A stretch of DNA of 64,000 bases from Rhizobium oryzicola (GCF_030504645.1 NZ_JAUKWQ010000009.1:114406-178405), one strand, 5' to 3'; shown: positions 39,573 through 50,272, counted from the first letter of the stretch. A program made the numbers and translations. Notes: generated from the sequence alone by a model not told the origin.

Positions 39573-40334
39573 CTACTTCCGCAACCGGTAACCGGTGCGG
39601 AACATCCAGCTCAGCACCGTCATGCCCGCCGTCAGGAAGACGGCGATCATGACGAGGCTGATCAAAGGATTGACATCCGAGATACCGTAGAAGCTCCAGC
39701 GAAAGCCGGAGACGAGATAGAGCACCGGGTTCAGGTGGCTGACAGCGGCCCAGAAGGGCGGCAGCATGTCGATGGAATAGAAGCTGCCGCCAAGGAAGGT
39801 CAGCGGTGGCACCACCAGCATCGGCACCAGATTGAGCTGCTCGAAATTATCCGCCCAGACGCCGATGATGAAGCCGAACATCGAGAAGGTAATCGCCGTC
39901 AGCACCATGAAGACCAGCATCATGACCGGATGCTGGATATGGATATCCACGAAGAAGGACGCCGTGGCGAGGATGATCAGCCCGATGATCATGCCCTTGC
40001 TGGCCGCCGCACCGACATAGCCGATGACAATCTCTGCCATCGACACCGGGGCAGACAGGATCTCGTAGATGGTGCCGGTAAACTTAGGAAAATAAATCCC
40101 AACGGAGCCGTTGCTGATGCACTGGCCGAGCAGAGTCAGCATGATCAGGCCGGGCGTGATGAAGGCGCCGTAGGACACGCCGCCCACCTCTTGGATGCGC
40201 GAGCCGATCGCCGTGCCGAACACGATGAAGTAGAGCGATGTTGTGATGACAGGCGAGATCACGCTTTGCAGAAGCGTGCGCCGCATGCGCGCCATCTCGA
40301 AGAAATAGATCGCCTTGATCGCCTCGACATTCAT
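39573..40334 (-). CDS. ABC-2 type exporter permease
   Basis: A 253-residue membrane protein with six hydrophobic segments and the ABC-2 loop features ([20 protein letters not shown], and [15 protein letters not shown] with the family's GxxF pattern). It overlaps its ATPase gene by four bases (ATGA). The pair resembles YadH/YadG-type or NodJ/NodI-type exporters; there are no nodulation genes here, so the cargo is left open. Confidence 0.88.
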   Translation of the reverse strand: MNVEAIKAIYFFEMARMRRTLLQSVISPVITTSLYFIVFGTAIGSRIQEVGGVSYGAFITPGLIMLTLLGQCISNGSVGIYFPKFTGTIYEILSAPVSMAEIVIGYVGAAASKGMIIGLIILATASFFVDIHIQHPVMMLVFMVLTAITFSMFGFIIGVWADNFEQLNLVPMLVVPPLTFLGGSFYSIDMLPPFWAAVSHLNPVLYLVSGFRWSFYGISDVNPLISLVMIAVFLTAGMTVLSWMFRTGYRLRK

Positions 40335-41257
40335 TGGCGCGCCTCCACCAGCGAAACGAAGATGTCTTCGAGCGAGCTTTGATGCGTGGACACGTCGCTG
40401 AGCGACAGCCCCTCCGCCTCGATCGCCGCCAGCACCTGGCCTATACGCCCCTCGCCCGCGCCATTGCCATATTCGTGCACCAACTGGCGACCGTCTTCGG
40501 AAAGCGTCAGGCCAAGTGCGGCAAGAGCCGGTGGCAGGGTGCCGAGCGGCGTCTTCAGTTCCAGATGCAATTGCTTGCGACCGAGCTTTTGCATCAGCTC
40601 GCGCTTTTCCTCCACCAGCAGGATTTCGCCGCCCCTGATAACGGCGATCCGGTCCGCCATTTCCTCGGCCTCTTCAATGTAATGCGTCGTGAGGATGACG
40701 GTGACGCCCGTCGCGCGCAGACGGTCAATCGCCGTCCACATGCCGCGCCGCAACTCGACATCGACCCCGGCGGTCGGCTCGTCCAGAAACAGAATGCGCG
40801 GCTCATGCGCCAGCGCCTTGGCAATCAGCACGCGCCGCTTCATGCCGCCGGAAAGCTCGCGCAGCTTGTTGTCGCGTTTGTCCCAAAGCGACAGGTCTTT
40901 CAGGATACGCTCAATCAGTGCCGGGTTCTTTTTGCCCCCATGCAGGCCACGCGAGAAGCTGACGGTGTTCCAGACCGTCTCGAACTGGTCCGTGGTCAAT
41001 TCCTGCGGCACAAGACCGATCAGCCGACGCGTCTCGCGAAACTCGCTCACGACGTCGTGGCCGCCGACAAGGACCTGGCCGGACGACGGCGTGGAGAGCC
41101 CGCAGATGATGGAAATCATCGTGGTCTTGCCAGCCCCATTGGGGCCAAGGAGGGCAAGGATTTCACCTTCTCGGATGTCGAGATCGACACCCTTTAGGGC
41201 TGAAAATCCGTTCGCATAGGTTTTGGTGAGATTTCGGATCGAGACGATGGGGGACAT
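40331..41257 (-). CDS. ABC exporter ATPase
   Basis: A 308-residue ATPase. Walker A is GPNGAGKTT, the signature [15 protein letters not shown], Walker [13 protein letters not shown], and a C-terminal domain of about 80 residues follows, as in YadG/NodI-like drug or polysaccharide exporters. ATG at 41257 ([12 protein letters not shown]) is the family start, nine codons inside the longest frame. It is the first gene of a two-gene operon with the permease. Confidence 0.9.
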   Translation of the reverse strand: MSPIVSIRNLTKTYANGFSALKGVDLDIREGEILALLGPNGAGKTTMISIICGLSTPSSGQVLVGGHDVVSEFRETRRLIGLVPQELTTDQFETVWNTVSFSRGLHGGKKNPALIERILKDLSLWDKRDNKLRELSGGMKRRVLIAKALAHEPRILFLDEPTAGVDVELRRGMWTAIDRLRATGVTVILTTHYIEEAEEMADRIAVIRGGEILLVEEKRELMQKLGRKQLHLELKTPLGTLPPALAALGLTLSEDGRQLVHEYGNGAGEGRIGQVLAAIEAEGLSLSDVSTHQSSLEDIFVSLVEARQ

Positions 41258-41352
41258 GAATGCGCACAGGTTGGGCGGGAACATGCCCCATATATAGGCA
41301 GCATTTCGCGATAACGAGATGTCAATAAGGCGAATGCGAACGCAATGGCGGA

Positions 41353-41574
41353 TTACTTGCCGCTCTTGGCCGTGCGTTTCTTGGCGGCTGGTGGCACGAT
41401 GGCCGGACCATCGGCATCGCGTGCTTCGCGCAGCTGCCTCAGTCGCTCCGTCTTGCGGATGCGATCGGCCTGATCGGCCTGAATAATCTGCCTGGCAGCC
41501 TCATCGGTACGAGAGGCTTTTTCAGCAGAGGAAGTCTTGCCCGGCTTGAAGAACTCGTCCTTGGTGATGCTCAT
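41353..41574 (-). CDS. Small charged protein of unknown function
   Basis: A 73-residue, strongly charged protein without membrane segments. The middle ([31 protein letters not shown]) is a likely single helix, and the tail ([11 protein letters not shown]) is basic. I do not recognise a family. A GGAG site precedes the ATG (AAAAGGAGAGTGCG). It is a stand-alone gene between the exporter and rpsU. Confidence 0.72.
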   Translation of the reverse strand: MSITKDEFFKPGKTSSAEKASRTDEAARQIIQADQADRIRKTERLRQLREARDADGPAIVPPAAKKRTAKSGK

Positions 41575-41660
41575 CGCACTCTCCTTTTGTCAGACGGTTG
41601 CGGCGGGGAAATAGCGGGAGGCCGACACCGCGTAGGAGGCGGTGTCCGACCTTCGCAAAA

Positions 41661-41897
41661 TCAACGCGTGCGGGCAGCCTTCTTGGGCGCCGGCAGCAGG
41701 CCTTCGCGCTGCAGCTTCTTGCGTGCCATCTTGCGGTAACGGCGAACGGCTTCAGCCTTTTCGCGAACGCGCTTTTCAGACGGCTTTTCGTAGGATTCGC
41801 GGGCGCGCATTTCGCGGAAGATACCTTCGCGCTGCATGCGCTTCTTCAGAACGCGAAGGGCCTGTTCAACATTGTTGTCTCTGACGATGACCTGCAA
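41661..41897 (-). CDS. rpsU: 30S ribosomal protein S21
   Basis: A 78-residue basic ribosomal protein. [43 protein letters not shown] is the S21 core, and a basic tail follows. The length is usual for alphaproteobacterial S21. It helps recognition of the mRNA leader on the small subunit. It lies downstream of the cold-shock gene in the same direction but is separated from it by a terminator. Confidence 0.95.
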   Translation of the reverse strand: MQVIVRDNNVEQALRVLKKRMQREGIFREMRARESYEKPSEKRVREKAEAVRRYRKMARKKLQREGLLPAPKKAARTR

Positions 41898-41940
41898 GTT
41901 ATCTCCTGACGCAGCAGACGCTGCTTTTTCCCGAGTTGTA

Positions 41941-41971
41941 AAAACACAAAAGGCCGGGGTTGACCCGACCT
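41941..41971 (-). terminator. Terminator of the cold-shock gene
   Basis: On the minus strand AGGTCGGG pairs with CCCGGCCT (one G-T pair) around a five-base loop, followed by TTTTGTGTTTTT. It lies 60 nt past the cold-shock stop. Confidence 0.8.
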
Positions 41972-42031
41972 CTCACGATCACCGCATTCTGCTGCCGGTA
42001 CATCCGTGGTCAGCAGGAACGCAGTTCAATA

Positions 42032-42241
42032 TCAGGCTGCGCGCAGGTTGTCTGCGGAGCTCTTGCCGGAGCGGCGGTCCTGTACGATGTCGTACGAGAT
42101 CTTCTGACCGTCGTTCAGCGAACGCATGCCTGCGCGCTCGACAGCAGAGATATGCACGAATACGTCCGTGCCGCCGTTGTCCGGCTGAATGAAGCCAAAG
42201 CCCTTGGTGGCATTAAACCACTTGACCGTACCAGTGTTCAT
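42032..42241 (-). CDS. cspA: Cold-shock domain protein
   Basis: A 69-residue single cold-shock domain. [35 protein letters not shown] holds the RNP1 (KGFGFI) and RNP2 (VFVHI) motifs that bind single-stranded RNA or DNA. Members act as RNA chaperones. The AT-rich 236 nt upstream could supply a long, structured leader as in other cold-shock mRNAs. Which paralogue this is cannot be decided from one window. Confidence 0.94.
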   Translation of the reverse strand: MNTGTVKWFNATKGFGFIQPDNGGTDVFVHISAVERAGMRSLNDGQKISYDIVQDRRSGKSSADNLRAA

Positions 42242-42477
42242 AACGATTTCCTTTCAAGCAATCGTTGTTGTTCCCGCGATACCTTGCGGGATTAGATCGA
42301 TGTTTTGAGAGGATATCCAACGTGAGCGCGAATTGGGCTCTGAACGACGTCACAAGCAAAGGTCGATGCGAGCAATATACGCCCATTTCAGATTTTTGCA
42401 ATAGACACCGTTAATTATTCGCACACGCCGGGCATCCCCCCACTGCGACCCTGACGGCAGATTGCCCGCCGACCACT

Positions 42478-43530
42478 CTACTGCCCGCGCCCTTTCAGCG
42501 CGAACTCGATGGCCACGTCGATCCAGCCGGAATAGCTGATGCCGCATTTACCGAGCGCCAGCGGATACATGCTGCGATTGGTACAGCCGGGCATGGTGTT
42601 GATCTCGTTCACATAGAGCTCGCCCGCTTCGGTGAGGAAGAAATCGACGCGCGCGATGCCATCACAGCCGAGTGCCCGGAAGGCGTCGGCAGCCAGGATC
42701 TTCGCCTGTTCCACCACAGCCTCGACCACCTTGGCGGGGACGTGGATCGCCGCCCCATCCGGATCGAAATATTTGGCTTCGTAATTGTAGAAATCGTGCT
42801 TCTTGTTGGTCACGATTTCGCCCGGCGGCGATACCGTCAGGCTGCCATCGGCATGCTGAAGCACCGCGCATTCGATTTCACGGCCCTGCAGGAATTCTTC
42901 CACCAGAACTTTCGCGTCGTAACGGAACGCGGTTTCCAGCGCGGGCAGAAAGGCCTGGCTGCCATCGACGCGGGACACGCCGAAGGAGGATCCCTGCCGC
43001 GCAGGCTTTACGAACAGCGGCCAGCCCAGACGATCGGAGATTGCCGTTGCCGACACCGGGTCTGATGCGGTGAGGCAGACGGATCTGGCAACAGGAATGC
43101 CAGCCTGTTTCAGCAGTCGTTTCGCCACATCCTTGTCCATGGCGGCGGCAGACCCGATGAGGCCGCAGCCGGCATAGGGAACGCCCGCCAGTTCGGCATA
43201 GCCCTGCACGGTACCATCTTCGCCGAAACGGCCGTGCAGAACCGGAAAGAGAACGTCAAGCTGTGGTAGGGTAGCAGCACCGTCGCCGACCGCCACCAGA
43301 CGGCCCTTGCCGCCAGGCAGAAGCGCCACCTGCACGCCCCTGCCCGGCTGCAGCGGCTCTCCGTCATCCGCGCCCAGCCACCAGCACCCGTCGCGGTCGA
43401 CGCCGATGGGCAGCACGTCGTAACGGCCGCGATCCATCGCCTTCATCACATTCGTAGCCGACATGATCGACACGTCATGCTCTGCGGATTGGCCGCCGAA
43501 CAGCACGCCGATCTTCAACTTGTTTGCCAT
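42478..43530 (-). CDS. ddlA: D-alanine--D-alanine ligase (DdlA type)
   Basis: A 350-residue ATP-grasp ligase that makes the D-Ala-D-Ala end of peptidoglycan precursors. Features are the N-terminal GVLFGGQSAEHDVSIMSA, VLHGRFGEDGTVQGYAELAGVPYAG, the ATP-grasp FVKPARQGSSFGVSRV and the metal-binding LYVNEINTMPG. It stands outside any cell-division cluster, so it is probably the second, DdlA-like ligase. The motif usually written GFTxxSMYP reads GCTNRSMYP here. No neighbouring gene is related. Confidence 0.93.
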   Translation of the reverse strand: MANKLKIGVLFGGQSAEHDVSIMSATNVMKAMDRGRYDVLPIGVDRDGCWWLGADDGEPLQPGRGVQVALLPGGKGRLVAVGDGAATLPQLDVLFPVLHGRFGEDGTVQGYAELAGVPYAGCGLIGSAAAMDKDVAKRLLKQAGIPVARSVCLTASDPVSATAISDRLGWPLFVKPARQGSSFGVSRVDGSQAFLPALETAFRYDAKVLVEEFLQGREIECAVLQHADGSLTVSPPGEIVTNKKHDFYNYEAKYFDPDGAAIHVPAKVVEAVVEQAKILAADAFRALGCDGIARVDFFLTEAGELYVNEINTMPGCTNRSMYPLALGKCGISYSGWIDVAIEFALKGRGQ

Positions 43531-43867
43531 TTCAATTGTCCCTCATAAAGCGCACGGGCGTCCCCACGACCGGCGAATCTCAAACATCAGTGTTTTCAGT
43601 GAATATGGGCAGGTTTGCGGCCTGATCTCTATACATTGGCCTCGAAAGTACACCGCGTCGCGGCCATCTGCGCAGCCAGCCTTTCCGCTGAATATGACAC
43701 GCACTACACGAGTTCATTCATCAAAAATAATCTTCCTAATTTAGGGGACTCTTAATTATTAACTCCGCTAATTTGGGTTGTATTGGAGCCATCGGGACAA
43801 TCGATCGATCGCGCATGCCGAACCTGACATGTACATCCGAAATCAGATTCCGACGAGGGAGAATAGA
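43531..43867. promoter_or_regulatory. Divergent gap between ddl and the poly-HAMP receptor
   Basis: 337 bases without a gene. The part nearest the receptor (about 43715-43780) is AT-rich, with TAATTATTAA-like runs suitable for a promoter, and GAGGGAGAATAGA at 43854-43866 gives the ribosome site. I saw no repeat or RNA fold. Confidence 0.5.
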
Positions 43868-46462
43868 ATGTCTTTCTACACGCAGATGAAGAAGTCTTCC
43901 AAAGCTCCGGTGGCGCTCGCCGAGATGCAACGCGTCTCTGTTGGCATCCTTGCCGGCAATCTGTCGGAACGAGCAAATGTCGACATCGCAACGGGCGAAG
44001 CCAGAGAGATGCTGGCAGCCGTCAACGCATTGCTCGATGCGACCACGCAGCCGATGAAGAAGCTTGCGACTTCCGTCGCGCGCATGTCGGGCGAACATGA
44101 CAAGGGCGACATTGATGTCGCGCTGCCCGTGGAGGAGTTCAGCGGCGATCTTGCGGTCATGGCCAAGGGCATCAACGACATGGTGGCGGGCCATATCGCG
44201 GTCAAGAAGAAGGCGATGGCCTGCGTCAAAGAACTGGGCAATGGCAATTTCGACGCGCCACTCGATCAATTCCCCGGCAAGAAAGCCTTCATCAACGAGA
44301 CGATTGAGACCCTGCGCGGCAATCTGCGCGGCCTGATCAGCGAGATGAACAAGATGTCGGCCGAGCACGACAAGGGCGACATTGACGTGTTTGTCCCTGT
44401 CGACAAGTTCAAGGGCGATTTTGGCACCATGGCCAAAGGCATCAACGACATGGTGGCGGGCCATATCGCCGTCAAGAAGAAAGCCATGGCCTGCATCAAG
44501 GAATTGGGCGAAGGCAACTTCGATGCGTCGCTTGAGCAGTTTCCGGGCAAGAAGGCTTTCATCAACGAGACGATCGAGACCCTGCGCGGCAATCTTCGCG
44601 GCCTGATCAATGAAATGAACAAGATGTCGGCCGAGCACGACAAGGGCGACATCGACGTCTTCCTCGCCACCGACCGCTTCAAAGGCGACTTCGGCAACAT
44701 GGCCAAGGGCATCAACGAGATGGTCGCAGGCCATATCGCCGTCAAGAAAAAAGCCATGGCCTGCATCAAGGAATTGGGCGAGGGCAATTTCGAGGCGCCG
44801 CTGGAACAGTTCCCCGGAAAGAAGGCCTTCATCAACCAGACGGTCGAAACGCTCCGTGGCAATCTCAAAGGCCTGATTGCCGAAATGAACAAAATGTCGA
44901 TCGAGCACGACAAGGGCGACATCGACGTGTTTGTCCCTATCGACAAGTTCCAGGGCGATTTCGCTGCCATGGCCAAGGGCATCAACGAGATGGTTGCAGG
45001 CCATATCGCCGTCAAGAAGAAGGCGATGGCTTGCATCAAGGAATTGGGCGAAGGCAACTTCGAGGCAACGCTCGAACAGTTCCCGGGCAAGAAGGCCTTT
45101 ATCAACCAGACAATCGAAACACTGCGCGGCAATCTTCGCGCAATCACCACTGAGCTTCAGCGCCTGATTGCCGCCTCCACAGCCGGCAAGCTCCAGGAGC
45201 GGGGTGCGGCGGATCGCTTCGTGGGCGATTTCGCCAAGCTGGTCTCCGGGATCAACGGAATGCTGGACGCCATCATCCTGCCGATTTCCGAGGGGAACCG
45301 CGTGTTGCGCCAGGTCAGCATTGGCGACCTGACGGAGCGCGTCGACATAGAATGCGAGGGCGATCATGAGCGCATGAAGAGTGCGATCAATACACTGGTG
45401 GACAACCTGCGCAACACGGCAGGCATTGCCGACAAGATTGCCAGCGGCGACCTGACCGTGGAACCCAAGCCGCTTTCGGACAAGGACAGGCTGGGAATTT
45501 CACTTGTGTCCATGGTCGATCGCCTGCGCGGCGTTGTTGCCGACGCGCTCAGTGCAAGCGACCAGGTTTCAGCGGGTTCACAGCAGCTTTCGGCCGGTGC
45601 AGAACAGCTTTCGCAAGGCGCGACCGAACAGGCTTCGGCGGCTGAAGAAGCCTCTGCCTCCATGGAACAGATGGCCGCCAACATCAAGCAGAACGCCGAC
45701 AATGCTGCCCAGACGGAAAAGATCGCACGTCAATCGTCAAAGGATGCCGAAGCATCCGGTGAGGCTGTCAATCGCGCCGTGGCTGCGATGCGCACCATCG
45801 CCGAGAAGATTTCCATCGTTCAGGAAATCGCCCGCCAGACCGATCTTCTCGCGCTGAATGCGGCAGTGGAAGCCGCGCGTGCCGGTGAACATGGCAAGGG
45901 CTTTGCCGTCGTCGCCTCCGAAGTCCGCAAGCTTGCTGAACGCAGCCAGTCCGCTGCGGCAGAAATCAGCGGCCTTTCGAGCACCACAGTGAACGTTGCG
46001 ACAGAGGCAGGGACAATGCTCGCCCGCCTCGTGCCCGATATCCGCAAAACGGCAGAACTGGTCTCGGAAATCTCGGCTGCCTGCCGCGAACAGGATATCG
46101 GCGCAAGCCAGATCAACGAAGCCATCCAGCAGCTCGACACGGTGACACAGCAAAACGCCGGAGCCTCTGAAGAGATGGCGGCGACCTCTGAAGAACTTGC
46201 CGCACAGGCCGAAGAGCTTCAGGCCTCCATCGCCTTCTTCAGGGTCGATACCGGCGAGAGCGACAAAATGCAGCCCTCTCGCGCCCAACAGGCCAAGGCT
46301 GGAGCGTGGAATCATGGCCCGGCGAAGCCCGCCGCCAAGGGGTCAACCTTCCCGGCTGGCAGGACGGTGCGAGACCAGCAAGCCCGCGTGAAGGGGTTGA
46401 CGATCGACATGTCGGTGGGCGGCCCAGACTCGGATGACGCCAACTTTAAAGTAAGCGCGTAA
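43868..46462 (+). CDS. Soluble chemoreceptor with tandem HAMP repeats
   Basis: An 864-residue methyl-accepting protein with no hydrophobic segment long enough to cross the membrane, hence cytoplasmic. After a lead-in of about 75 residues, four 90-residue repeats follow (about residues 76-435), each containing [15 protein letters not shown](D/E)[15 protein letters not shown] and a (E)[10 protein letters not shown] segment: a poly-HAMP array. More HAMP-like segments follow ([40 protein letters not shown]), then the signalling domain with tip [19 protein letters not shown]. The C-terminal 70 residues are polar. Start: ATG at 43868 with GAGGGAG. Some soluble receptors of this layout sense redox or energy state; no cofactor domain is visible. 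Confidence 0.9.
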   Translation: MSFYTQMKKSSKAPVALAEMQRVSVGILAGNLSERANVDIATGEAREMLAAVNALLDATTQPMKKLATSVARMSGEHDKGDIDVALPVEEFSGDLAVMAKGINDMVAGHIAVKKKAMACVKELGNGNFDAPLDQFPGKKAFINETIETLRGNLRGLISEMNKMSAEHDKGDIDVFVPVDKFKGDFGTMAKGINDMVAGHIAVKKKAMACIKELGEGNFDASLEQFPGKKAFINETIETLRGNLRGLINEMNKMSAEHDKGDIDVFLATDRFKGDFGNMAKGINEMVAGHIAVKKKAMACIKELGEGNFEAPLEQFPGKKAFINQTVETLRGNLKGLIAEMNKMSIEHDKGDIDVFVPIDKFQGDFAAMAKGINEMVAGHIAVKKKAMACIKELGEGNFEATLEQFPGKKAFINQTIETLRGNLRAITTELQRLIAASTAGKLQERGAADRFVGDFAKLVSGINGMLDAIILPISEGNRVLRQVSIGDLTERVDIECEGDHERMKSAINTLVDNLRNTAGIADKIASGDLTVEPKPLSDKDRLGISLVSMVDRLRGVVADALSASDQVSAGSQQLSAGAEQLSQGATEQASAAEEASASMEQMAANIKQNADNAAQTEKIARQSSKDAEASGEAVNRAVAAMRTIAEKISIVQEIARQTDLLALNAAVEAARAGEHGKGFAVVASEVRKLAERSQSAAAEISGLSSTTVNVATEAGTMLARLVPDIRKTAELVSEISAACREQDIGASQINEAIQQLDTVTQQNAGASEEMAATSEELAAQAEELQASIAFFRVDTGESDKMQPSRAQQAKAGAWNHGPAKPAAKGSTFPAGRTVRDQQARVKGLTIDMSVGGPDSDDANFKVSA
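44093..45172 (+). repeat. Four 270-nt tandem direct repeats inside the chemoreceptor gene
   Basis: The phrase encoding EHDKGDIDV recurs at 44093, 44363, 44633 and 44903, an exact 270-nt (90-codon) period. Long stretches are nearly the same at DNA level, so the units expanded recently or are being homogenised. Confidence 0.9.
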
Positions 46463-46859
46463 CAACATAGGTTCTAGGGTGAGGGCTCAATCATATTATT
46501 GAAATGGCGCGATGAACGGCCATGATATGCGAGGAGAAGCGCGCACGAATGGGTCCGGCACCCATTCAAGCGCTTCGACACAGCAGATCGCAGCCGTTCG
46601 CGCGTCCCCGCATAATCCCGACGGGATTATGCTCGGGATGTGGTCGATCCGGCGAGCTACATCGTTGAAAAGCCTCGCCGATGCAAAAGCATCGCCTCCG
46701 TTTTTCGCCTCGTATCTCATCCGGATCGCCTCGCACCATTTCAACAAGATGATTGGGTCCTCATCCTAAGTTCAAACTCCAAATGATGGGCTGGCCCGAC
46801 AGGACTGTCGCGGTCAGCCTTTCATTTATGGGTGAGGTCGAGAAACAACGGGCACACCG
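46463..46859. other. Non-coding gap with two stem-loops
   Basis: 397 bases with no convincing gene; short open frames on both strands (46512-46769 plus, 46496-46747 minus) have no ribosome site and overlap palindromes. It contains a 23-base perfect inverted repeat (46610-46632) and a second hairpin CGATGC-AAAA-GCATCG (46679-46694). These could be a dispersed rhizobial palindrome or part of a small RNA. Confidence 0.55.
46610..46632. repeat. Perfect 23-base palindrome
   Basis: GCATAATCCCG and its exact complement CGGGATTATGC flank a single central A. Confidence 0.7.
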
Positions 46860-48248
46860 TCAATCGCAGTAGCGATTGCCGGAAGCGCGGCTGCGCAGAT
46901 CGAAATGGAAGTGGTTCCAGTGTTCGGCATTGCTGCCGGGACCCAGCACCGTATTGAAATACTTGCAGCTGTCGGAGCGGACGGATTTCAGCAGGCCGCC
47001 CTCGCGGAACGAGAACAGGCCCTTCTTGCGCACATCGATGTCATGGCCGTTGTTCAGCACGAAGGCACCCACATCGATGGCGTTGCCATGCGCGTGCTCC
47101 GACATCGGGTTGTAGCGCTGGTTGCTGTTGTTCATGCGCCGGCAGGAATAGCCGCCCATGGACTGGATGGTCTTGACCCCGCTCCAGTAGCGGGTGCGGG
47201 CTGCGGGCTGCAGTTCGTTCTTGACCCATTTGGCAAAGGCGAGCGTCGTCTGGCAGTTGAGCTTGGTGGCAGGCTTTACGTCAATGCCACCGGCAAGGCC
47301 GGACAGTTCCACCGGATAGGGAATGCCGCAGCTTGGGCCGTCATTGATGGTCGCCAGATCGCGATACTGCACGCCCATGCGGCGAAGCTCGGCCCGGCAG
47401 GCGACTTCCGAGGCCGGCATCTGCGCCGGTGCCCTTGGCGTCTCGTTGACCGTCGGCTTGTTCGGCATCAGCATCGCCACTTCCTGCATCTGGGCAGGCT
47501 GGCGGCTGGGCGGCACGACCATGCTCTGGTCACCCCAGCGTGGCGTCTGTTGGCCAACGGCATCGCCACGCGGCGGCAGGGATTGCCGCTTCGGCGGGAC
47601 GATCACCAGATCATCCTCGGCAAGCGGTTGCGGGGCGGCTTGACGTGGGGCGGGTGCCGACGTACGGCGCGCGCCGCCGACCGCGACGGGGTTGTCGGTG
47701 CCGATGCCCGTCACCACAGGCTGGCTGGTGGCACCTTCGGCAATATCGGCATTCTGTTCTTCCGCGAGGCCTACGACACGTTGACTGGAGGCTCGCGGTG
47801 ACTGTGCCGCCATTGCATTGGCATTTGGCGCACCGACGCCAAGCCCGTCATCCATGTTTACTCCGCCTGCGGGAATGGTCAGCGTGCCGAGATTGCGAGG
47901 CCCGCGATCATTGGCGAGCGCTTCCGCACTGTCGATCGCTGGCAGGCGACCGCCTCGCATGGACTGCGGCTGGCTGGTTGCCGGATAGGTCATCGGCTCG
48001 GGCTGCGGGGCATGCGGGGCGGCGAGATTGGGATTATCGAGATAACCGAGATTGCCACTGGCCTGCGCCACTGGCTGGTTTGCGCCACCATAGCCCTGCG
48101 GCAACGGTTGCGGAGGACGGATGGCGCCCACCCGCGTTCCCTTGTCGATCGGCGCTGGCGGCACCAATCCATCGGCGGTGCAGCCCACCAGGACGGTCGA
48201 AATCATCAGGAAGGCGACAACCCGCCGCGAGGAAAAAGCATACGCCAT
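46860..48248 (-). CDS. Extensin-like lipoprotein
   Basis: A 462-residue exported lipoprotein. The signal ends in the lipobox LVGC (Cys23), so it is anchored to the inner or outer membrane. Residues about 25-280 are low-complexity and Pro/Gln/Ala-rich with no fold. The C-terminal extensin-like domain (about 285-460) has RMGVQYRDLATINDGPSCGIPYPVELSGL, KWVKNELQPAARTRYWSGVKTIQSMGGYSCR, SEHAHGNAIDVGAF and EHWNHFHFDLR; the His/Asp pattern resembles peptidoglycan peptidases of the VanY/LAS type. The start at 48248 fits the lipobox; the frame is open 12 codons further. Cell-wall modification is likely but not shown. Confidence 0.83.
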   Translation of the reverse strand: MAYAFSSRRVVAFLMISTVLVGCTADGLVPPAPIDKGTRVGAIRPPQPLPQGYGGANQPVAQASGNLGYLDNPNLAAPHAPQPEPMTYPATSQPQSMRGGRLPAIDSAEALANDRGPRNLGTLTIPAGGVNMDDGLGVGAPNANAMAAQSPRASSQRVVGLAEEQNADIAEGATSQPVVTGIGTDNPVAVGGARRTSAPAPRQAAPQPLAEDDLVIVPPKRQSLPPRGDAVGQQTPRWGDQSMVVPPSRQPAQMQEVAMLMPNKPTVNETPRAPAQMPASEVACRAELRRMGVQYRDLATINDGPSCGIPYPVELSGLAGGIDVKPATKLNCQTTLAFAKWVKNELQPAARTRYWSGVKTIQSMGGYSCRRMNNSNQRYNPMSEHAHGNAIDVGAFVLNNGHDIDVRKKGLFSFREGGLLKSVRSDSCKYFNTVLGPGSNAEHWNHFHFDLRSRASGNRYCD

Positions 48249-48416
48249 ACCAGATGCCCAAGTCTCAAGATGCAGGAATGCCACACTGCGAGACTCTAGG
48301 CGGATAGGGTAAGCGAAGGTTTAACGGACCTTGTTCTTTTGGGGGTGATGTTGGGGCAAGCTGCACGTTTTGCGCCACATTCCTCAACAAGCCCTTACTC
48401 TGGATAGCAATGAAAA

Positions 48417-48440
48417 CGCCGCCCGCAGAGCCGGACGGCG
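48417..48440 (-). terminator. Terminator of the Cache chemoreceptor gene
   Basis: CGCCG(C)CCG pairs with CGG(A)CGGCG around a short loop; TTTTC follows on the minus strand and CTTTTTC on the plus strand, 20 nt past the stop at 48461. Confidence 0.7.
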
Positions 48441-48460
48441 CTTTTTCATGCATGCGTTTG

Positions 48461-50272
48461 TTACGCCGCGGAGGCGCGGCGTTCACCGCCACCGGAAAGG
48501 CGAAAGCCGGTCAGAAGAGCCTGAAGTTTACGGCTCTGCTCCTCCAGCGTCTGGCTGGCAGCGGTGGTTTCTTCCACCATCGCCGCATTCTGCTGCGTCA
48601 TCTGATCCATGTGGTGGACGGAACTATTGATCTCTTGCAACCCGTTCGCCTGCTCGCGCGAGGCCGTAGCCATACTCTCCACCTGGTCATTGACCTTGTC
48701 GACCAGTTGGACGATCTCGATCAACGCATCCCCTGTCTTGCGCACCAGCGAAACGCCCTGCTCCACCTCATGGGCGGAATTGTCGATCAGCGTCTTGATC
48801 TCCTTTGCGGCATTGGCCGAGCGTTGCGCCAGTTCGCGCACCTCCTGCGCAACGACGGCAAATCCGCGACCTGCCTCGCCTGCTCGCGCTGCCTCGACGC
48901 CCGCGTTCAGCGCCAGCAGGTTGGTCTGGAAGGCGATCTCGTCGATCACCGAGATGATCTGGCTGATCCGACTGGAGGAATCCTCGATGCGGCCCATGGC
49001 ATCAATTGCGGTCTGGACGATCTCTCCGGACCGACCCGCGCTTTGCTTCGTCGCGGCCACCATCGAGCGGGCTTCGGAAGCCCGTTCGGAAGCGCTACGC
49101 ACCGTTTCGGTGATTTCCGTCAAGGCCGCTGCGGTTTCCTCCAGCGCAGCCGCCTGCTGCTCCGTGCGGCGAGAAAGATTGCCGGTGGCGCCGCTGATAT
49201 CCGCAGCGCTGGCGTGCACGACGCGGCCGGTGTCGGAAATCCCCTCGATCGTGGCGCGCAGCGCCGAAACGGCAGAATTGAAGTCATTGCGCAGCTTGGC
49301 GTAATCCTCGCCGAGGTCGTTCAGGGAAACGGAGAGATCGCCCCGGGCCAGCGCATCCAGCGCCCGGCCGAGTTCACGCATCGCCCGATCCTGACGATCG
49401 GCTGCCGCCTGGATGGTGCGCGCGGTATCCTCGCGATCAGCGGCCAGCGCGCGCTGCTGTTCGGCTTCGCGCTGCTCCAGCATATGGCGCGCTTTCACCG
49501 CGTCGCCCAGCACGATGATGGAGCGGGCGATCTCGCCGAATTCGTTGCGTCTTTGCGAACCCTCGACAGCAACGTCAGCCTGTCCCTCCGCCATGCGCGA
49601 CAGCGCCTGCCGGATAGAGGCAACCGGATGAATGACGCTGCGTACGATCAGAAAAGCGGTCGCGACAAGCGCCAGCAGACCAAGGGCGGACAAGAGTGCG
49701 AAACGCGTCGCCTTTTGCCAGAACAGCGCCTGCAGGTCGTCCACATAGACGCCGGTGCCGACCACCCAACCCCAGGGCTCGAAACCGGCAATGTGTGAAT
49801 ACTTCGCCACCGGCTCTTGTGCGCCCGGTTTCGGCCAATAGTAATCGACAAAGCCCTGCCCTTGCGCCTTCACCACTTTGGCGAATTCCACGAAAATGAA
49901 CTTGCCGTTCGGATCCTTGATCTGGGAGACATCCGTATTGTTCAGCTCCGGCTTGACCGGATGCATGACCATGCGCGGCTGCATGTCGTTGATCCAGAAA
50001 TAGCCGCTGCCATTGTCGTAGCGCATAGCACCGATTACGCGCTTGGCTTCCGCCTGCGCCTGCTCGCGCGTCATCGCACCCGACTTTTCCTGCTCATAAT
50101 ATAACTTGATGAGACTAAGGGCATTGGAGTCCATGGACACCAGCGAGGCGCGTCGTTCGTGCTCAAGCGCATCATAGCTTTGCACAAGACTAAACGTCAT
50201 CGCACCAGCCAGAATGACGGCTGCAAGCGCGACCAGAATATAGAGCCGCGTCGACAGACGGAGATTATACAT
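48461..50272 (-). CDS. Methyl-accepting chemotaxis protein with a Cache sensor
   Basis: A 603-residue transmembrane receptor. TM1 is near residues 9-28. The periplasmic domain (about 30-185) has [30 protein letters not shown] and [10 protein letters not shown]...[23 protein letters not shown], the single-Cache (sCache_2) pattern that binds small carboxylates and related ligands. TM2 is near 190-212, then HAMP, a second HAMP-like segment ([17 protein letters not shown]) and the signalling tip [20 protein letters not shown]. Unlike the tandem receptors at 26-31 kb it lacks a WEEF tail. A hairpin terminator follows. Confidence 0.92.
   Translation of the reverse strand: MYNLRLSTRLYILVALAAVILAGAMTFSLVQSYDALEHERRASLVSMDSNALSLIKLYYEQEKSGAMTREQAQAEAKRVIGAMRYDNGSGYFWINDMQPRMVMHPVKPELNNTDVSQIKDPNGKFIFVEFAKVVKAQGQGFVDYYWPKPGAQEPVAKYSHIAGFEPWGWVVGTGVYVDDLQALFWQKATRFALLSALGLLALVATAFLIVRSVIHPVASIRQALSRMAEGQADVAVEGSQRRNEFGEIARSIIVLGDAVKARHMLEQREAEQQRALAADREDTARTIQAAADRQDRAMRELGRALDALARGDLSVSLNDLGEDYAKLRNDFNSAVSALRATIEGISDTGRVVHASAADISGATGNLSRRTEQQAAALEETAAALTEITETVRSASERASEARSMVAATKQSAGRSGEIVQTAIDAMGRIEDSSSRISQIISVIDEIAFQTNLLALNAGVEAARAGEAGRGFAVVAQEVRELAQRSANAAKEIKTLIDNSAHEVEQGVSLVRKTGDALIEIVQLVDKVNDQVESMATASREQANGLQEINSSVHHMDQMTQQNAAMVEETTAASQTLEEQSRKLQALLTGFRLSGGGERRASAA

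Noticed and set aside
44093..45172. Possible CRISPR or satellite-type array
   Set aside because: The 270-nt units are coding, without short repeats and unique spacers.
43736..45367. 543-codon repetitive frame on the minus strand
   Set aside because: Only the mirror of the four 270-nt HAMP repeats; the repetition is inherited from the real gene.
46496..46769. Short open frames on both strands in the gap after the poly-HAMP gene
   Set aside because: No ribosome sites, no family resemblance, and both run through palindromes.
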